From assembly GCA_903886985.1 (NCBI GenBank), contig CAISOI010000725.1:1-8063 (forward strand): 8,063 nt of DNA, read 5' to 3'. This stretch comes from an uncultured Chthonomonas sp. GTDB taxonomy: Bacteria; Armatimonadota; Chthonomonadetes; Chthonomonadales; CAJBBX01. The notes under the pieces were generated by a model. The model had not been told where the DNA came from. It saw nothing but the letters and a program-made list of their open reading frames with translations, and ran no database searches. Each line of letters opens with the position of its first letter. The stretch's first letter is position 1. The position numbers and the translations under genes are program-made. Positions 1-6,679 of the stretch are shown here, one piece after another.

Positions 1-1640
1 CTAAACAATCCGGAATCGATTTCAAGCATACTTCTCCCAAACTCGACCCCAAACTTGCATCGATTTTGCCCAATGTTGCTGCGATGGGTGCTGGAGTAAG
101 CATTGTCGATTATGATCACGATGGTTGGCCAGATATCTTTGTAACGAATAGTGGGGAAGGTTCACTTTGTCATTTATACCACAACCTACATAACGGTAAA
201 TTTCAGGACGTTACTAAAGATGTCGGGCTTGCTGATATTAACGCTCCCAACACAGGATGTGCCATGGGCGCTATCTGGGGTGATTATGATAATGACGGTT
301 ATGAAGATTTATTCATCTACAAGTGGGGCAAGCCGGTCCTCTTTCACAACGATAAAGGCGCCCATTTCACCGACGTAAGTAACCAAGTGGGTCTGCCAAA
401 GTGGATCAACGCAAATTCAGCCTGCTGGGTGGATTATGACAATGACGGCAAACTCGATCTGTTCATCGGTGGATACTACAGGGAAGATATCGATCTCTGG
501 CACCTTAAGGACCTCCGGATCATGCAGGACAGTTTTGAGTACGCCAAAAATGGTGGACGCAAATTTCTGCTTCACAATACCGGTAACCTTTTCGAAGACG
601 TAACCCAGAAGATGGGCATTGACAGTCATCGATGGGCGCTTGCAGTGACTGCCGCAGATTTACGGGGATCAGGCTATCCTGACCTGTTCGTTGCGAACGA
701 CTTTGGCTATTCAGAAATTTGGGAAAATCAAAACGGCAAAGGCTTTAAGGAAGTTGGTCAAGAAACGCTCTATTACAACAGATTCAGCGGTGGCCCCAAA
801 AGCGGGATGAATGTTTCTGTAGGGGATGTTCTAAATTCCGGATCATTCGCAATCTATGTCTCGAACATTTCTGAAGAAGGACAGATCATTCAGGGAAATA
901 ACCTTTGGACACCGCAAGTTGGTAAGCCTGGCGAAAGAGTTAAATATGACAATCTCGCAAAGCAATTTGGGATAGATCTTGGCGGATGGAGTTTTGGGGC
1001 ACAATTTGGAGACTTGAACAACGACGGATTTCTTGACATATATCTAGTGAACGGATACGTCTCCGCCAATCCGAATAAGAGTTACTGGTATGACTACTCA
1101 CAGATAACTGGAGCCAATGCCAATATCATCTCAGATGCGTCCAAATGGCCCGACATGAAGGATATGAGCCTATCTGGATATCAGCAAAAGCGTGTTTGGA
1201 TGAATGATGGTCAAGGTAAATTTTTAGAAGTCTCACAAACAGTAGGAGCAAAGGACCTCTTTGACGGGCGTTCGGTTGCACTAGGTGATCTATGGAATCG
1301 AGGGGTGCTTGATGTGGTTACAGCAAACCAGAACGGACCCCTACTGCTCTACAAAAACAGTGTAGCTCCGGAAAACCATTGGATCGGATTTGATCTCGAA
1401 GGCACTAAGACTAATCGTTCCGCGATTGGAGCAACGGTCACGCTTTATTGGGGCGGCAAGCAGCAGTTGCAAGGGGTTTTTGCTGGCACCGGTTTTTGCT
1501 CTCAAAATGATCACAGGCTCCATTTTGGTTTGGGTAAAACCCCATTGGTCGAAAAGGCAGTTGTAAGTTGGCCCGGTGGAACATCCCAAACCCTAACTAA
1601 GCTTGAGATCGACAAAGTAATGAAGTTGAAGGAGCAGTAA
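1..1640 (+). CDS. CRTAC1-like FG-GAP/VCBS propeller protein with C-terminal ASPIC/UnbV domain (5' partial)
   Basis: The reading frame is open from the left edge (first full codon at base 3), so the gene begins outside the window; the TTG at 66 is internal. The codons before it encode SGIDFKH, typical of the segment preceding the first repeat in this family. Seven propeller-type repeats follow, with the calcium-loop position at about 108, 282, 432, 657, 825, 1011 and 1287. The first three match DxDxDG, the sixth is DLNNDG, and the others are degenerate. The last ~85 codons (about 1374-1625) form the ASPIC/UnbV domain, with TNRSAIGA, HFGLG and SWPGG as landmarks. Such proteins are normally exported and are thought to form a calcium-binding beta-propeller; any signal peptide lies outside the window. 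The biochemical role is unknown. The stop codon overlaps the start of the next gene, so the two are probably co-translated. Confidence 0.93.
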   Translation, partial: KQSGIDFKHTSPKLDPKLASILPNVAAMGAGVSIVDYDHDGWPDIFVTNSGEGSLCHLYHNLHNGKFQDVTKDVGLADINAPNTGCAMGAIWGDYDNDGYEDLFIYKWGKPVLFHNDKGAHFTDVSNQVGLPKWINANSACWVDYDNDGKLDLFIGGYYREDIDLWHLKDLRIMQDSFEYAKNGGRKFLLHNTGNLFEDVTQKMGIDSHRWALAVTAADLRGSGYPDLFVANDFGYSEIWENQNGKGFKEVGQETLYYNRFSGGPKSGMNVSVGDVLNSGSFAIYVSNISEEGQIIQGNNLWTPQVGKPGERVKYDNLAKQFGIDLGGWSFGAQFGDLNNDGFLDIYLVNGYVSANPNKSYWYDYSQITGANANIISDASKWPDMKDMSLSGYQQKRVWMNDGQGKFLEVSQTVGAKDLFDGRSVALGDLWNRGVLDVVTANQNGPLLLYKNSVAPENHWIGFDLEGTKTNRSAIGATVTLYWGGKQQLQGVFAGTGFCSQNDHRLHFGLGKTPLVEKAVVSWPGGTSQTLTKLEIDKVMKLKEQ

Positions 1641-1642
1641 TG
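1629..1642 (+). promoter_or_regulatory. Ribosome binding site and TAATG stop/start overlap
   Basis: AAGGAG at 1629-1634 lies inside the last codons of the UnbV-type gene, five bases before the ATG at 1640. The A of that ATG is the last base of the upstream TAA. This one-base overlap implies translational coupling and supports ATG 1640 as the true start of the membrane protein. Confidence 0.8.
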
Positions 1643-2545
1643 AGTACTCAAATTTCACCCAATCAATCTTCCTCAACCGGTAGTCACGGTGACATAACGG
1701 AAATAATTCCCGGAGTAAAGCAGCCCGCAAAGTCAGGTTACAAATTTGACCAACGCTGGATTGCACCACTATTTGTAAGTTCGGTTGTTCTGGCTGCACA
1801 GCTTGCAGGTGGTGTCGTTGAGAGTTGGCGATTCTTTGCAGCCGCCGTCATCACTTCTATTCTATTCGAGGTCGTGCTTGGAAAACTTGTGTACGGGAAA
1901 CCGCCCCATTTTGCAAGTGCATGGGTATCGGGAATTTCTGTCGGCATCCTCATTCATACGAATGTGGCCTGGCCCTATGCACTCTGTGCAGCCCTCAGCA
2001 TAACCTCCAAATATGTGTTGCGCGTAAATGGCAAACACATATGGAATCCGTCAAACTTTGGCATATGCGCTATGTTGCTCTTAGCCCACGACTTCATAGC
2101 GACCCTCAGCGTGCAGTTTGGAAATGACATTCGCCCCAACATCGTAATCTGGATCTTAGGTTCCGTCATCGTTAGTCGATTGAAACGGCTCCATATTACG
2201 GTGACCTATGTAGCATCATTCTTTGCGTTCGCTGCATTACGATCAGTCATCGTGCATCAGGATTTTTGGACAGTAGCAGGTCCAATTACAGGACCAATGT
2301 ATCAGCTCTTTATATTCTTCATGATTACTGACCCTAAGACTACAGTGACGTCAAAGAAGGGGCAAATCCTCGTTGCATTCCTTGTCGCAGCAATGGAGGG
2401 AGTATTCCGGTTGGCGCAAAATGTTCATGCACCGTACTTTGCTCTCTTTACGGTGGGACCAATCGCTAATCTTGTTGAAATGTATCTTTTCAAGCCTAAA
2501 TCACCCATAACGTCAGGTCCAGGTCCACTGCCAGTTCCTGCCTGA
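1640..2545 (+). CDS. UnbU-type polytopic membrane protein, distant NqrB/RnfD relative
   Basis: This 301-residue protein has a polar N-terminus of about 38 residues, then roughly eight to ten hydrophobic segments (around 41-58, 65-83, 93-127, 142-158, 166-180, 185-203, 216-230 and 263-284). Two blocks recall NqrB/RnfD membrane subunits: SKYVLRVNGKHIWNPSNFG (123-141), with the NPxxxG pattern, and MITDPKTTVTSKKG (228-241), like the family's TDPxTxPxTxxG. I find no SGAT-type threonine motif for covalent FMN attachment between them, and no Rnf or Nqr partner genes. The pairing with an UnbV-domain gene matches UnbU, a membrane protein of unknown function found beside UnbV in enediyne clusters and in many bacteria without them. 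It may work with the exported propeller protein at the membrane, which is inference. Family placement is fairly secure; an electron-transport role is not. Confidence 0.8.
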   Translation: MSTQISPNQSSSTGSHGDITEIIPGVKQPAKSGYKFDQRWIAPLFVSSVVLAAQLAGGVVESWRFFAAAVITSILFEVVLGKLVYGKPPHFASAWVSGISVGILIHTNVAWPYALCAALSITSKYVLRVNGKHIWNPSNFGICAMLLLAHDFIATLSVQFGNDIRPNIVIWILGSVIVSRLKRLHITVTYVASFFAFAALRSVIVHQDFWTVAGPITGPMYQLFIFFMITDPKTTVTSKKGQILVAFLVAAMEGVFRLAQNVHAPYFALFTVGPIANLVEMYLFKPKSPITSGPGPLPVPA

Positions 2546-2555
2546 AGTGCTTCCA

Positions 2556-2594
2556 TTCTGAAGTCCGCATTTTGTACTTTTGTGGACTTCAGAA
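2556..2594. terminator. Hairpin between convergent genes, candidate bidirectional terminator
   Basis: TTCTGAAGTCC (2556-2566) pairs perfectly with GGACTTCAGAA (2584-2594). The stem extends inward by a G-T wobble, a C-G pair and an A-T pair, giving about 14 pairs round an 11-base loop. It lies 10 bases after the UnbU-type stop and about 40 bases beyond the stop of the reverse-strand gene, where a shared terminator would sit. There is no T-run after the stem on either strand, so intrinsic termination is not certain; it may act as an mRNA 3' stabiliser. Confidence 0.55.
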
Positions 2595-2634
2595 ATTGAA
2601 TTTCCAGGGTTAGATGTTCGTTAACAAGATAGAA

Positions 2635-3681
2635 TTAATCCATTGCCGACACTCGCCAAATCGCCCCGTCAGCGACGTAGGTAAGCATTTTTTCACCTGG
2701 CATCCACTCGACGTTGTATATTCCCACCGATTGATATGGCAAATGTTCTTTGACAGCCAACTTTTTGAAGGTACCATTGCGGGAATTGTATAACATTAGC
2801 TCACTATTTGCTTTATAGTCCCGACTCAAGGGTGGAAATGAAGGTCTGAAAGTATACGTTGGCTCAATATGCTCAGTCACAATGGCAAAAATGCGGCAAT
2901 CCAATCTTGGAATGATATATCGCACAACGTCTTTTGACGGCACAGCAATCCGCATTTTGGTCATAGGAACCTCAGGATGTTCAAAAGACATACGAAACAA
3001 TGTCGTACTTCCATCAAGGGCGTTCGTGATGGAAGAATTCTCACTTGCAATTGTCTCTCTCCCCACAACAGGTCCAACCAGAAACCGTGCAGTGGAACTT
3101 GGAAGAATCGGATTGATGATAACCTTTGAAGGTTGTTCAATGTTGCGTACCACCAGATTTGCAATTTGACTCGTTTTTTCGATTACTCCAAATCGCTTAC
3201 TATCTTCCAACCAATACATGGAAAACGATTCCTTGTCGGGGTTATCCCACCGGGTTACTCTCTTTGATTTGAAATCATAAACCTTGTAAGAGGGTTGCAA
3301 TCTTGAACCTGAATAGACAACTTTTGATCCGTCAGGCGAAATCCTTACTGCGAACGACTTGTCTATTTCAGCCCCAATGCTGGGTGGAACCGGAAATTGC
3401 TGAACGGTGCTACCTGCTTTGTCAATTTTCGCAAACTGGTAGGTCGAAGGACTCACCTTTTGAAAAGTGATGAGTTCGCGATCAGAAATCCACTTCCACT
3501 TATCGATAGTTATCTTACTTGTAAGCAAAAGGCGATCCGATTTGGGAAGTGGAGCTGACTTCGACTTGAATTTTAGAGCCCAGAAACAGATAAGTAAAAC
3601 GATGGTAATTTCCGCAGCAAATAGCCATGGCCTTCGCCGGGGCGGCGGCATAATCGATGGTGTAACTACACTACTTTCCAT
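2635..3681 (-). CDS. Membrane-anchored TolB-like beta-propeller protein, function unknown
   Basis: The 348-residue product starts with a short cytosolic tail containing RRR (15-17), then one hydrophobic helix (about 19-38), so the remainder should face the periplasm or exterior. The soluble part shows WD40/TolB-like (PD40) blade features: AVRISPDGSKVVYSG (111-125) is the clearest, with weaker echoes at KWKWISDRELITF (61-73), YWLEDSKRFGVIE (156-168) and VEWMPGEKMLTYVADGAIWRV (324-344, last blade). Translation is supported by AAGGA (plus-strand 3688-3692) six bases before the ATG. There is no catalytic motif. A scaffold or binding role is plausible from the fold, but no partner can be named. 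It is divergent from the molybdoenzyme gene, sharing a 164-base intergenic region, and convergent with the UnbU-type gene. The gene is certain; the function is unassigned. Confidence 0.85.
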   Translation of the reverse strand: MESSVVTPSIMPPPRRRPWLFAAEITIVLLICFWALKFKSKSAPLPKSDRLLLTSKITIDKWKWISDRELITFQKVSPSTYQFAKIDKAGSTVQQFPVPPSIGAEIDKSFAVRISPDGSKVVYSGSRLQPSYKVYDFKSKRVTRWDNPDKESFSMYWLEDSKRFGVIEKTSQIANLVVRNIEQPSKVIINPILPSSTARFLVGPVVGRETIASENSSITNALDGSTTLFRMSFEHPEVPMTKMRIAVPSKDVVRYIIPRLDCRIFAIVTEHIEPTYTFRPSFPPLSRDYKANSELMLYNSRNGTFKKLAVKEHLPYQSVGIYNVEWMPGEKMLTYVADGAIWRVSAMD

Positions 3682-3845
3682 TGGGATTCCTTAGTCATTT
3701 TGGGGACGATACCTCTTATTATGTTCGATTTGTTCACTTATCGATTGGGTTACCTCACATAGTCCCATCGTCTCTCAAAACACACACGTAACGGAATTGA
3801 TGATTATTAAGAAGGAGTTGTCAACACAATGTAGAACACATCTTT
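3682..3845. promoter_or_regulatory. Divergent intergenic region with a spaced direct repeat
   Basis: These 164 bases must hold the promoters of both divergent genes. I see no strong sigma70 promoter. For the reverse gene, CATAAT (plus-strand 3718-3723) is a possible -10 about 37 bases before its start, without a good -35. TCGATT occurs twice in direct orientation at 3725-3730 and 3741-3746, a 16-base period, which could be a regulator site. GACGAT (3705-3710) and ATCGTC (3767-3772) form a weak distant inverted pair. All of these are short enough to be chance. Confidence 0.3.
3812..3834 (+). promoter_or_regulatory. Shine-Dalgarno site followed by a start-stop codon pair in the molybdoenzyme leader
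   Basis: AAGGAG (3812-3817) is the best ribosome binding site in the leader. At 11 bases spacing it precedes ATG (3829-3831), which is followed directly by TAG (3832-3834). The actual coding start at 3846 is in another frame, 28 bases from this site, and has no clear binding site of its own. The element is seen directly. A role in ribosome loading followed by reinitiation is inference; the site might also simply be an unusually distant one. Confidence 0.4.
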
Positions 3846-5090
3846 ATGATGCCTGATTCATTTATCGATCAACACTTTGATCTTACAAGACGGTATTTCC
3901 TCAAGTTGGGGATACTTTCCGTTGTCTCCTCTCGCAGCCTCACAAATTCAGAACCGATATTGCAAGGACGCCCCGACAAAGCCGGAGTTCAACCCGACCC
4001 CTATTTCACAAGACCCGAGTATTTTACAGACGTCTCGCGCGGAAATCCTACACCACACTCTATTCCTATAAGTCGGAAACGCGAAGTAGGTCTGACCCGA
4101 GATACCTGGAAACTTGAAATTATGTCCGATCCAGAGCATCATGCAACTCTTGGGCTCGAAATGACTCGGGCGCAGGGTACTGCACTGGATTTCGACACAC
4201 TCCTTAAGCTCGGAACCAAACATGCAGTTCGTTTTCCAAAGCTAATGACATGCCTTAACCTTGGTTGCCCGTTAGGTATGGGGCTCTGGGAAGGCGTTCC
4301 GCTACGTGACGTTGTTTGGCTAACTCAACCCAAAGAAAATTTGCGCAGAGTTTTCTATTATGGTTTCCACAATGATGATCCTGCGCAATTATTTCGCAGC
4401 TCGTTACCCATCGGCAGAGTTCTTGAGGACACGTTTGACCTGCCTCCAGTAATTTTGTGTTACAAGTTAAATGGTGGGTGGCTCAGCTCTGAGCGTGGCG
4501 GTCCTGTAAGGATAGTAGTTCCTGAGGCATATGGATTCAAATCAATAAAGTGGTTGTCGCATATAATGTTGTCCAACATACCTGCGGCAAACGACACTTA
4601 TGCCGAACAAAATAATGATGTCGACAGCCCTTTGAAATCGTTTGCTTCATTTTTGTCAGTACCTGCGAAGGCGCAGTCGGGTTCTCCCATTCTAATTTCG
4701 GGATACGCGCAGGTAGGAATTTCAGGGGTAGCCAAAGTCCAAGTATGTGTCGAACCAGAAAGTAAAATGCCCGATAGCAATGATCCGTACTTTAACAAAT
4801 CGCGTTGGTTAGATGCGAAAATATTGGGTCCGCCATCAAAGTGGAGTGGACTTCCAGGCAACCAAGTCCCCACCGGAACCATTGGATTTGACGCATCTGG
4901 AAAGCCGTTGCATTGGCCGTTACGATTAACCAATGCTCATTGGGCAGTCGCGTTACCTGGACTAACTCCCGGGAACTATTCATTACGATGTCGAACTGTA
5001 GATGACCGCGGTCAAGCACAGCCGATGCCAAGACCATTTCAAAAATCCGGACGAGCTGCTATTGAATCGATGAACATAATTGTAATCTGA
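3846..5090 (+). CDS. Tat-exported molybdopterin oxidoreductase of the sulfite oxidase family
   Basis: This 414-residue protein has a Tat-type start: TRRYFLKLG at 14-22 followed by a short hydrophobic stretch, predicting export of a folded cofactor-bearing enzyme. The molybdopterin domain spans roughly 80-245. C136 in LMTCLNLG is the expected molybdenum-binding cysteine, followed by the family's W-x-G-V-P-L-R-D-V block (148-156). LCYKLNGGWLSSERGGPVRIV (204-224) and PEAYGFKSIKWLSHI (226-240) are the usual cofactor-binding strands. The C-terminal part (about 280-412) fits the Mo-co oxidoreductase dimerisation domain, with GVAKVQV and LRCRTVDDRGQAQP. No heme domain is present, so electrons would pass to a separate carrier. 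The substrate is unknown; sulfite is only one option. The start is ATG 3846 or the adjacent 3849, chosen because it places the Tat motif correctly. The frame ends in two tandem TGA codons. Confidence 0.9.
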   Translation: MMPDSFIDQHFDLTRRYFLKLGILSVVSSRSLTNSEPILQGRPDKAGVQPDPYFTRPEYFTDVSRGNPTPHSIPISRKREVGLTRDTWKLEIMSDPEHHATLGLEMTRAQGTALDFDTLLKLGTKHAVRFPKLMTCLNLGCPLGMGLWEGVPLRDVVWLTQPKENLRRVFYYGFHNDDPAQLFRSSLPIGRVLEDTFDLPPVILCYKLNGGWLSSERGGPVRIVVPEAYGFKSIKWLSHIMLSNIPAANDTYAEQNNDVDSPLKSFASFLSVPAKAQSGSPILISGYAQVGISGVAKVQVCVEPESKMPDSNDPYFNKSRWLDAKILGPPSKWSGLPGNQVPTGTIGFDASGKPLHWPLRLTNAHWAVALPGLTPGNYSLRCRTVDDRGQAQPMPRPFQKSGRAAIESMNIIVI

Positions 5091-5144
5091 TGACCCGGTC
5101 AAACTACTAGTGATTATCTGGTTGTTTGGCAAAGAAATACTCGA

Positions 5145-5157
5145 GGGAGGCAGCATG
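5145..5157 (+). promoter_or_regulatory. Ribosome binding site deciding the start of the orphan gene
   Basis: GAGGGAGG ends four bases before ATG 5155. A longer frame beginning with GTG at 5110 is open but has no such site ahead of it, and its extra 15 residues look like untranslated leader. The ATG at 5155 is therefore preferred. Confidence 0.75.
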
Positions 5158-6021
5158 GACACCTTGATATTGTTGGAAGACGACGCGGAACATGTAGATA
5201 CCGTCAAAGAAGGCGGTATTCAAAACCCAAACGGTTTTACGTCTGTAGACAAGATAAGTGGCAAACTTCAATGGTTCAACGACAAAGGTACACAAGCTCT
5301 TAATGATCCTAATGGACTATTGGCAGCTGCATACTGTACAAAAATACTCCGCAAAATTGTCAATTTTACAGATGCAGCAATGGCTGCAGAACGTGCTAAG
5401 CCTCCCAATCAACAAGCAGATGTTGAAGAAATTCAGATTGTAGCTGAGTTCCATCAAACTAATGAGGGGCTTGCTGCTGCGATTACCAAAGCTTTCACAG
5501 ACTTGCCTAACGATGCAAAATGGAAAGCATTGCAAAGAAAACACAATGTGGCACTAAGAGTAAGAAGAGTTTGGCTGTTGTCCTGCGAAAGTGGTGGAGA
5601 CAATGCCAAAAACAAAGCACTTGCACCAAAATATGTTAAGCAAGCAGAAGATATGCGAAATGCTGCTCTGGAAGGGTGCAAAACTGAAAAGCAGTATCCG
5701 CCAAGTAATCCCGCAGAATACTGGGTGCCTTACGTCTATACTTTTAGTACTGGTGATATTGTTACAGGAAGTACTACACTCAATCCCAACAAAGTAGAAT
5801 TCAAGCGAACACCGTATTGGAAAGCAACTCCTAAAGGCGAGATCGTAGAAACTCAACAAGGAAAGGATTACAAAGCGGCGCACGGAGGGCAAGAGTTCAT
5901 CGAGCCTGCCTTAGGAGGAATTTTTCAATATGGTGATCCATCGAAAGCTCCAACAGTTATGATTGTTTCTGTTGGGAGTGCTCCCGTTGATATCTTGAAC
6001 AATCCGATGAATGACCATTAA
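5155..6021 (+). CDS. Hypothetical soluble protein, 288 residues, family not recognised
   Basis: I do not recognise this protein. It has no signal peptide, no membrane segment and no obvious repeat, so it is probably cytosolic. The N-terminus is acidic (LLEDDAEHVDTVKEGG), residues 52-115 look helical and alanine-rich, and a hydrophobic strand precedes VWLLSCESGG (139-148). The C-terminal third has scattered aromatic residues and a beta-like end, VMIVSVGSAPVDI. The three cysteines are C61, C144 and C175. It lies 64 bases after the molybdoenzyme in the same direction, so the two could be co-transcribed, though nothing in its sequence suggests a link to molybdenum chemistry. The coding sequence is richer in A than its neighbours (24 of 60 bases are G or C at 5521-5580, against 33 of 60 at 7081-7140), which could mean separate acquisition. 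Reality of the gene is well supported by length, binding site and codon structure. Confidence 0.75.
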   Translation: MDTLILLEDDAEHVDTVKEGGIQNPNGFTSVDKISGKLQWFNDKGTQALNDPNGLLAAAYCTKILRKIVNFTDAAMAAERAKPPNQQADVEEIQIVAEFHQTNEGLAAAITKAFTDLPNDAKWKALQRKHNVALRVRRVWLLSCESGGDNAKNKALAPKYVKQAEDMRNAALEGCKTEKQYPPSNPAEYWVPYVYTFSTGDIVTGSTTLNPNKVEFKRTPYWKATPKGEIVETQQGKDYKAAHGGQEFIEPALGGIFQYGDPSKAPTVMIVSVGSAPVDILNNPMNDH

Positions 6022-6100
6022 GAGACAGACATCTGATTAGTATTGATGCCCTAACGGTATTGGATTTGTATCTCAGAAGAAAAGACATCGCATAATCAGT

Positions 6101-6130
6101 TTGAGCCAGTTTTTACTAGGTAAATATGAT
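6101..6130 (+). promoter_or_regulatory. Candidate sigma70-type promoter for the VOC gene
   Basis: TTGAGC (6101-6106) and TATGAT (6125-6130) are separated by 18 bases, matching TTGACA/TATAAT at four and five of six positions. Transcription would start near 6137, leaving a leader of about 58 bases. This suits the 173-base gap between 6021 and the VOC gene, which holds nothing else I can support. An imperfect inverted pair, TTTACTAG (6112-6119) and CTAGTCAAA downstream, flanks the -10 and could be an operator. Confidence 0.45.
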
Positions 6131-6194
6131 CGTCTCAACTAGTCAAACCCGCAATTCACGCGATTTGTACCACCAATAGGAGCCAATACTCGTA

Positions 6195-6602
6195 ATGACC
6201 TCAGCGATATCAACAGTTACAAAGATGCGCGTCGCGAGACCGACGGACAAAATGGACGAGGTCGTTCGGTTCTATCATAATGGACTCGGGATGGACATTC
6301 TGTTCACATTCCAGGAACATGCCGGATTCGATGGAGTAATGCTCGGAATTCCAGGGGCGCCGTACCACCTCGAATTCACGCACCAGCGTGGTCACGAAGT
6401 TGGCCCGTCTCCCACCAAAGACAACCTATTAGTATTCTATTTGCCATGCAAGGATGACTGGGAGGCTGCAGTAGATCGAATGTCGGAGCAATATTACGAA
6501 CCGGTCCCATCTTACAATCCATATTGGGATAAAGTGGGTCTAACTTTTGAAGACCCAGATGGATATCGTATTGTATTACAGAACTCGGAATGGAAAGCGT
6601 AA
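6195..6602 (+). CDS. VOC superfamily (glyoxalase/bleomycin-resistance fold) protein, YycE-like
   Basis: The 135-residue product shows the two-module beta-alpha-beta-beta-beta VOC pattern. Module one runs over about residues 11-66: MRVARPTDKMDEVVRFYHNGLG, then GFDGVMLGIPGAPYHLEFT. Module two covers 76-130 and ends in VGLTFEDPDGYRIVLQN. It strongly recalls the Bacillus YycE type of small VOC protein, which is uncharacterised as far as I know. H59 and E60 in HLEF and E119 in EDPDGYR lie near positions that often bind metal, but the first strand has arginine where many metal-dependent members have histidine, so glyoxalase I activity should not be assumed. AGGAG (6178-6182) precedes the ATG by 12 bases, slightly far. 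The gene appears monocistronic and converges on the alcohol dehydrogenase operon. Family assignment is firm; substrate is unknown. Confidence 0.9.
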   Translation: MTSAISTVTKMRVARPTDKMDEVVRFYHNGLGMDILFTFQEHAGFDGVMLGIPGAPYHLEFTHQRGHEVGPSPTKDNLLVFYLPCKDDWEAAVDRMSEQYYEPVPSYNPYWDKVGLTFEDPDGYRIVLQNSEWKA

Positions 6603-6631
6603 GTCACAGATAATTTGTTCTTGAAGAGCAC

Positions 6632-6661
6632 TCTCTCCATATGACATTTCAAATGGAGAGA
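6632..6661. terminator. Inverted repeat between convergent genes, candidate terminator
   Basis: TCTCTCCAT (6632-6640) and ATGGAGAGA (6653-6661) form a perfect nine-pair stem round a 12-base loop. It lies 29 bases after the VOC stop and about 18 bases beyond the stop of the reverse-strand dehydrogenase, where both transcripts should end. No T-run follows on either strand, so confidence is moderate. Confidence 0.45.
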
Positions 6662-6679
6662 TGTACTCGCAAAAGTGCT

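Noticed and set aside
66..68. TTG codon as the start of the UnbV-type gene
   Set aside because: The frame is open to the left edge, the preceding codons encode family-typical residues, and there is no binding site before the TTG.
1..2545. Part of an enediyne antibiotic cluster or an Rnf/Nqr respiratory complex
   Set aside because: No polyketide synthase, thioesterase or other Rnf/Nqr subunit is visible, and the following genes are unrelated; only the region left of the window could change this.
3819..3824. TTGACA on the reverse strand as a -35 box for the TolB-like gene
   Set aside because: No acceptable -10 hexamer lies 16-18 bases downstream, and the site falls inside the leader of the opposite gene.
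4598..4933. Open frames antisense to the molybdoenzyme and other real genes (also 5554-5892 and 6641-6907)
   Set aside because: They lie opposite well-supported coding sequences, have no family features and no convincing binding sites, so they are shadows of the true frames.
5110..5154. GTG at 5110 as start of the orphan gene
   Set aside because: No ribosome binding site precedes it, while GAGGGAGG stands directly before ATG 5155.
5294..5597. Firm assignment of the orphan protein as a caspase/CHAT-type peptidase
   Set aside because: Only the short Cys-x-Ser-Gly segment is suggestive; the usual Gly-His-Gly context of the catalytic histidine is absent.
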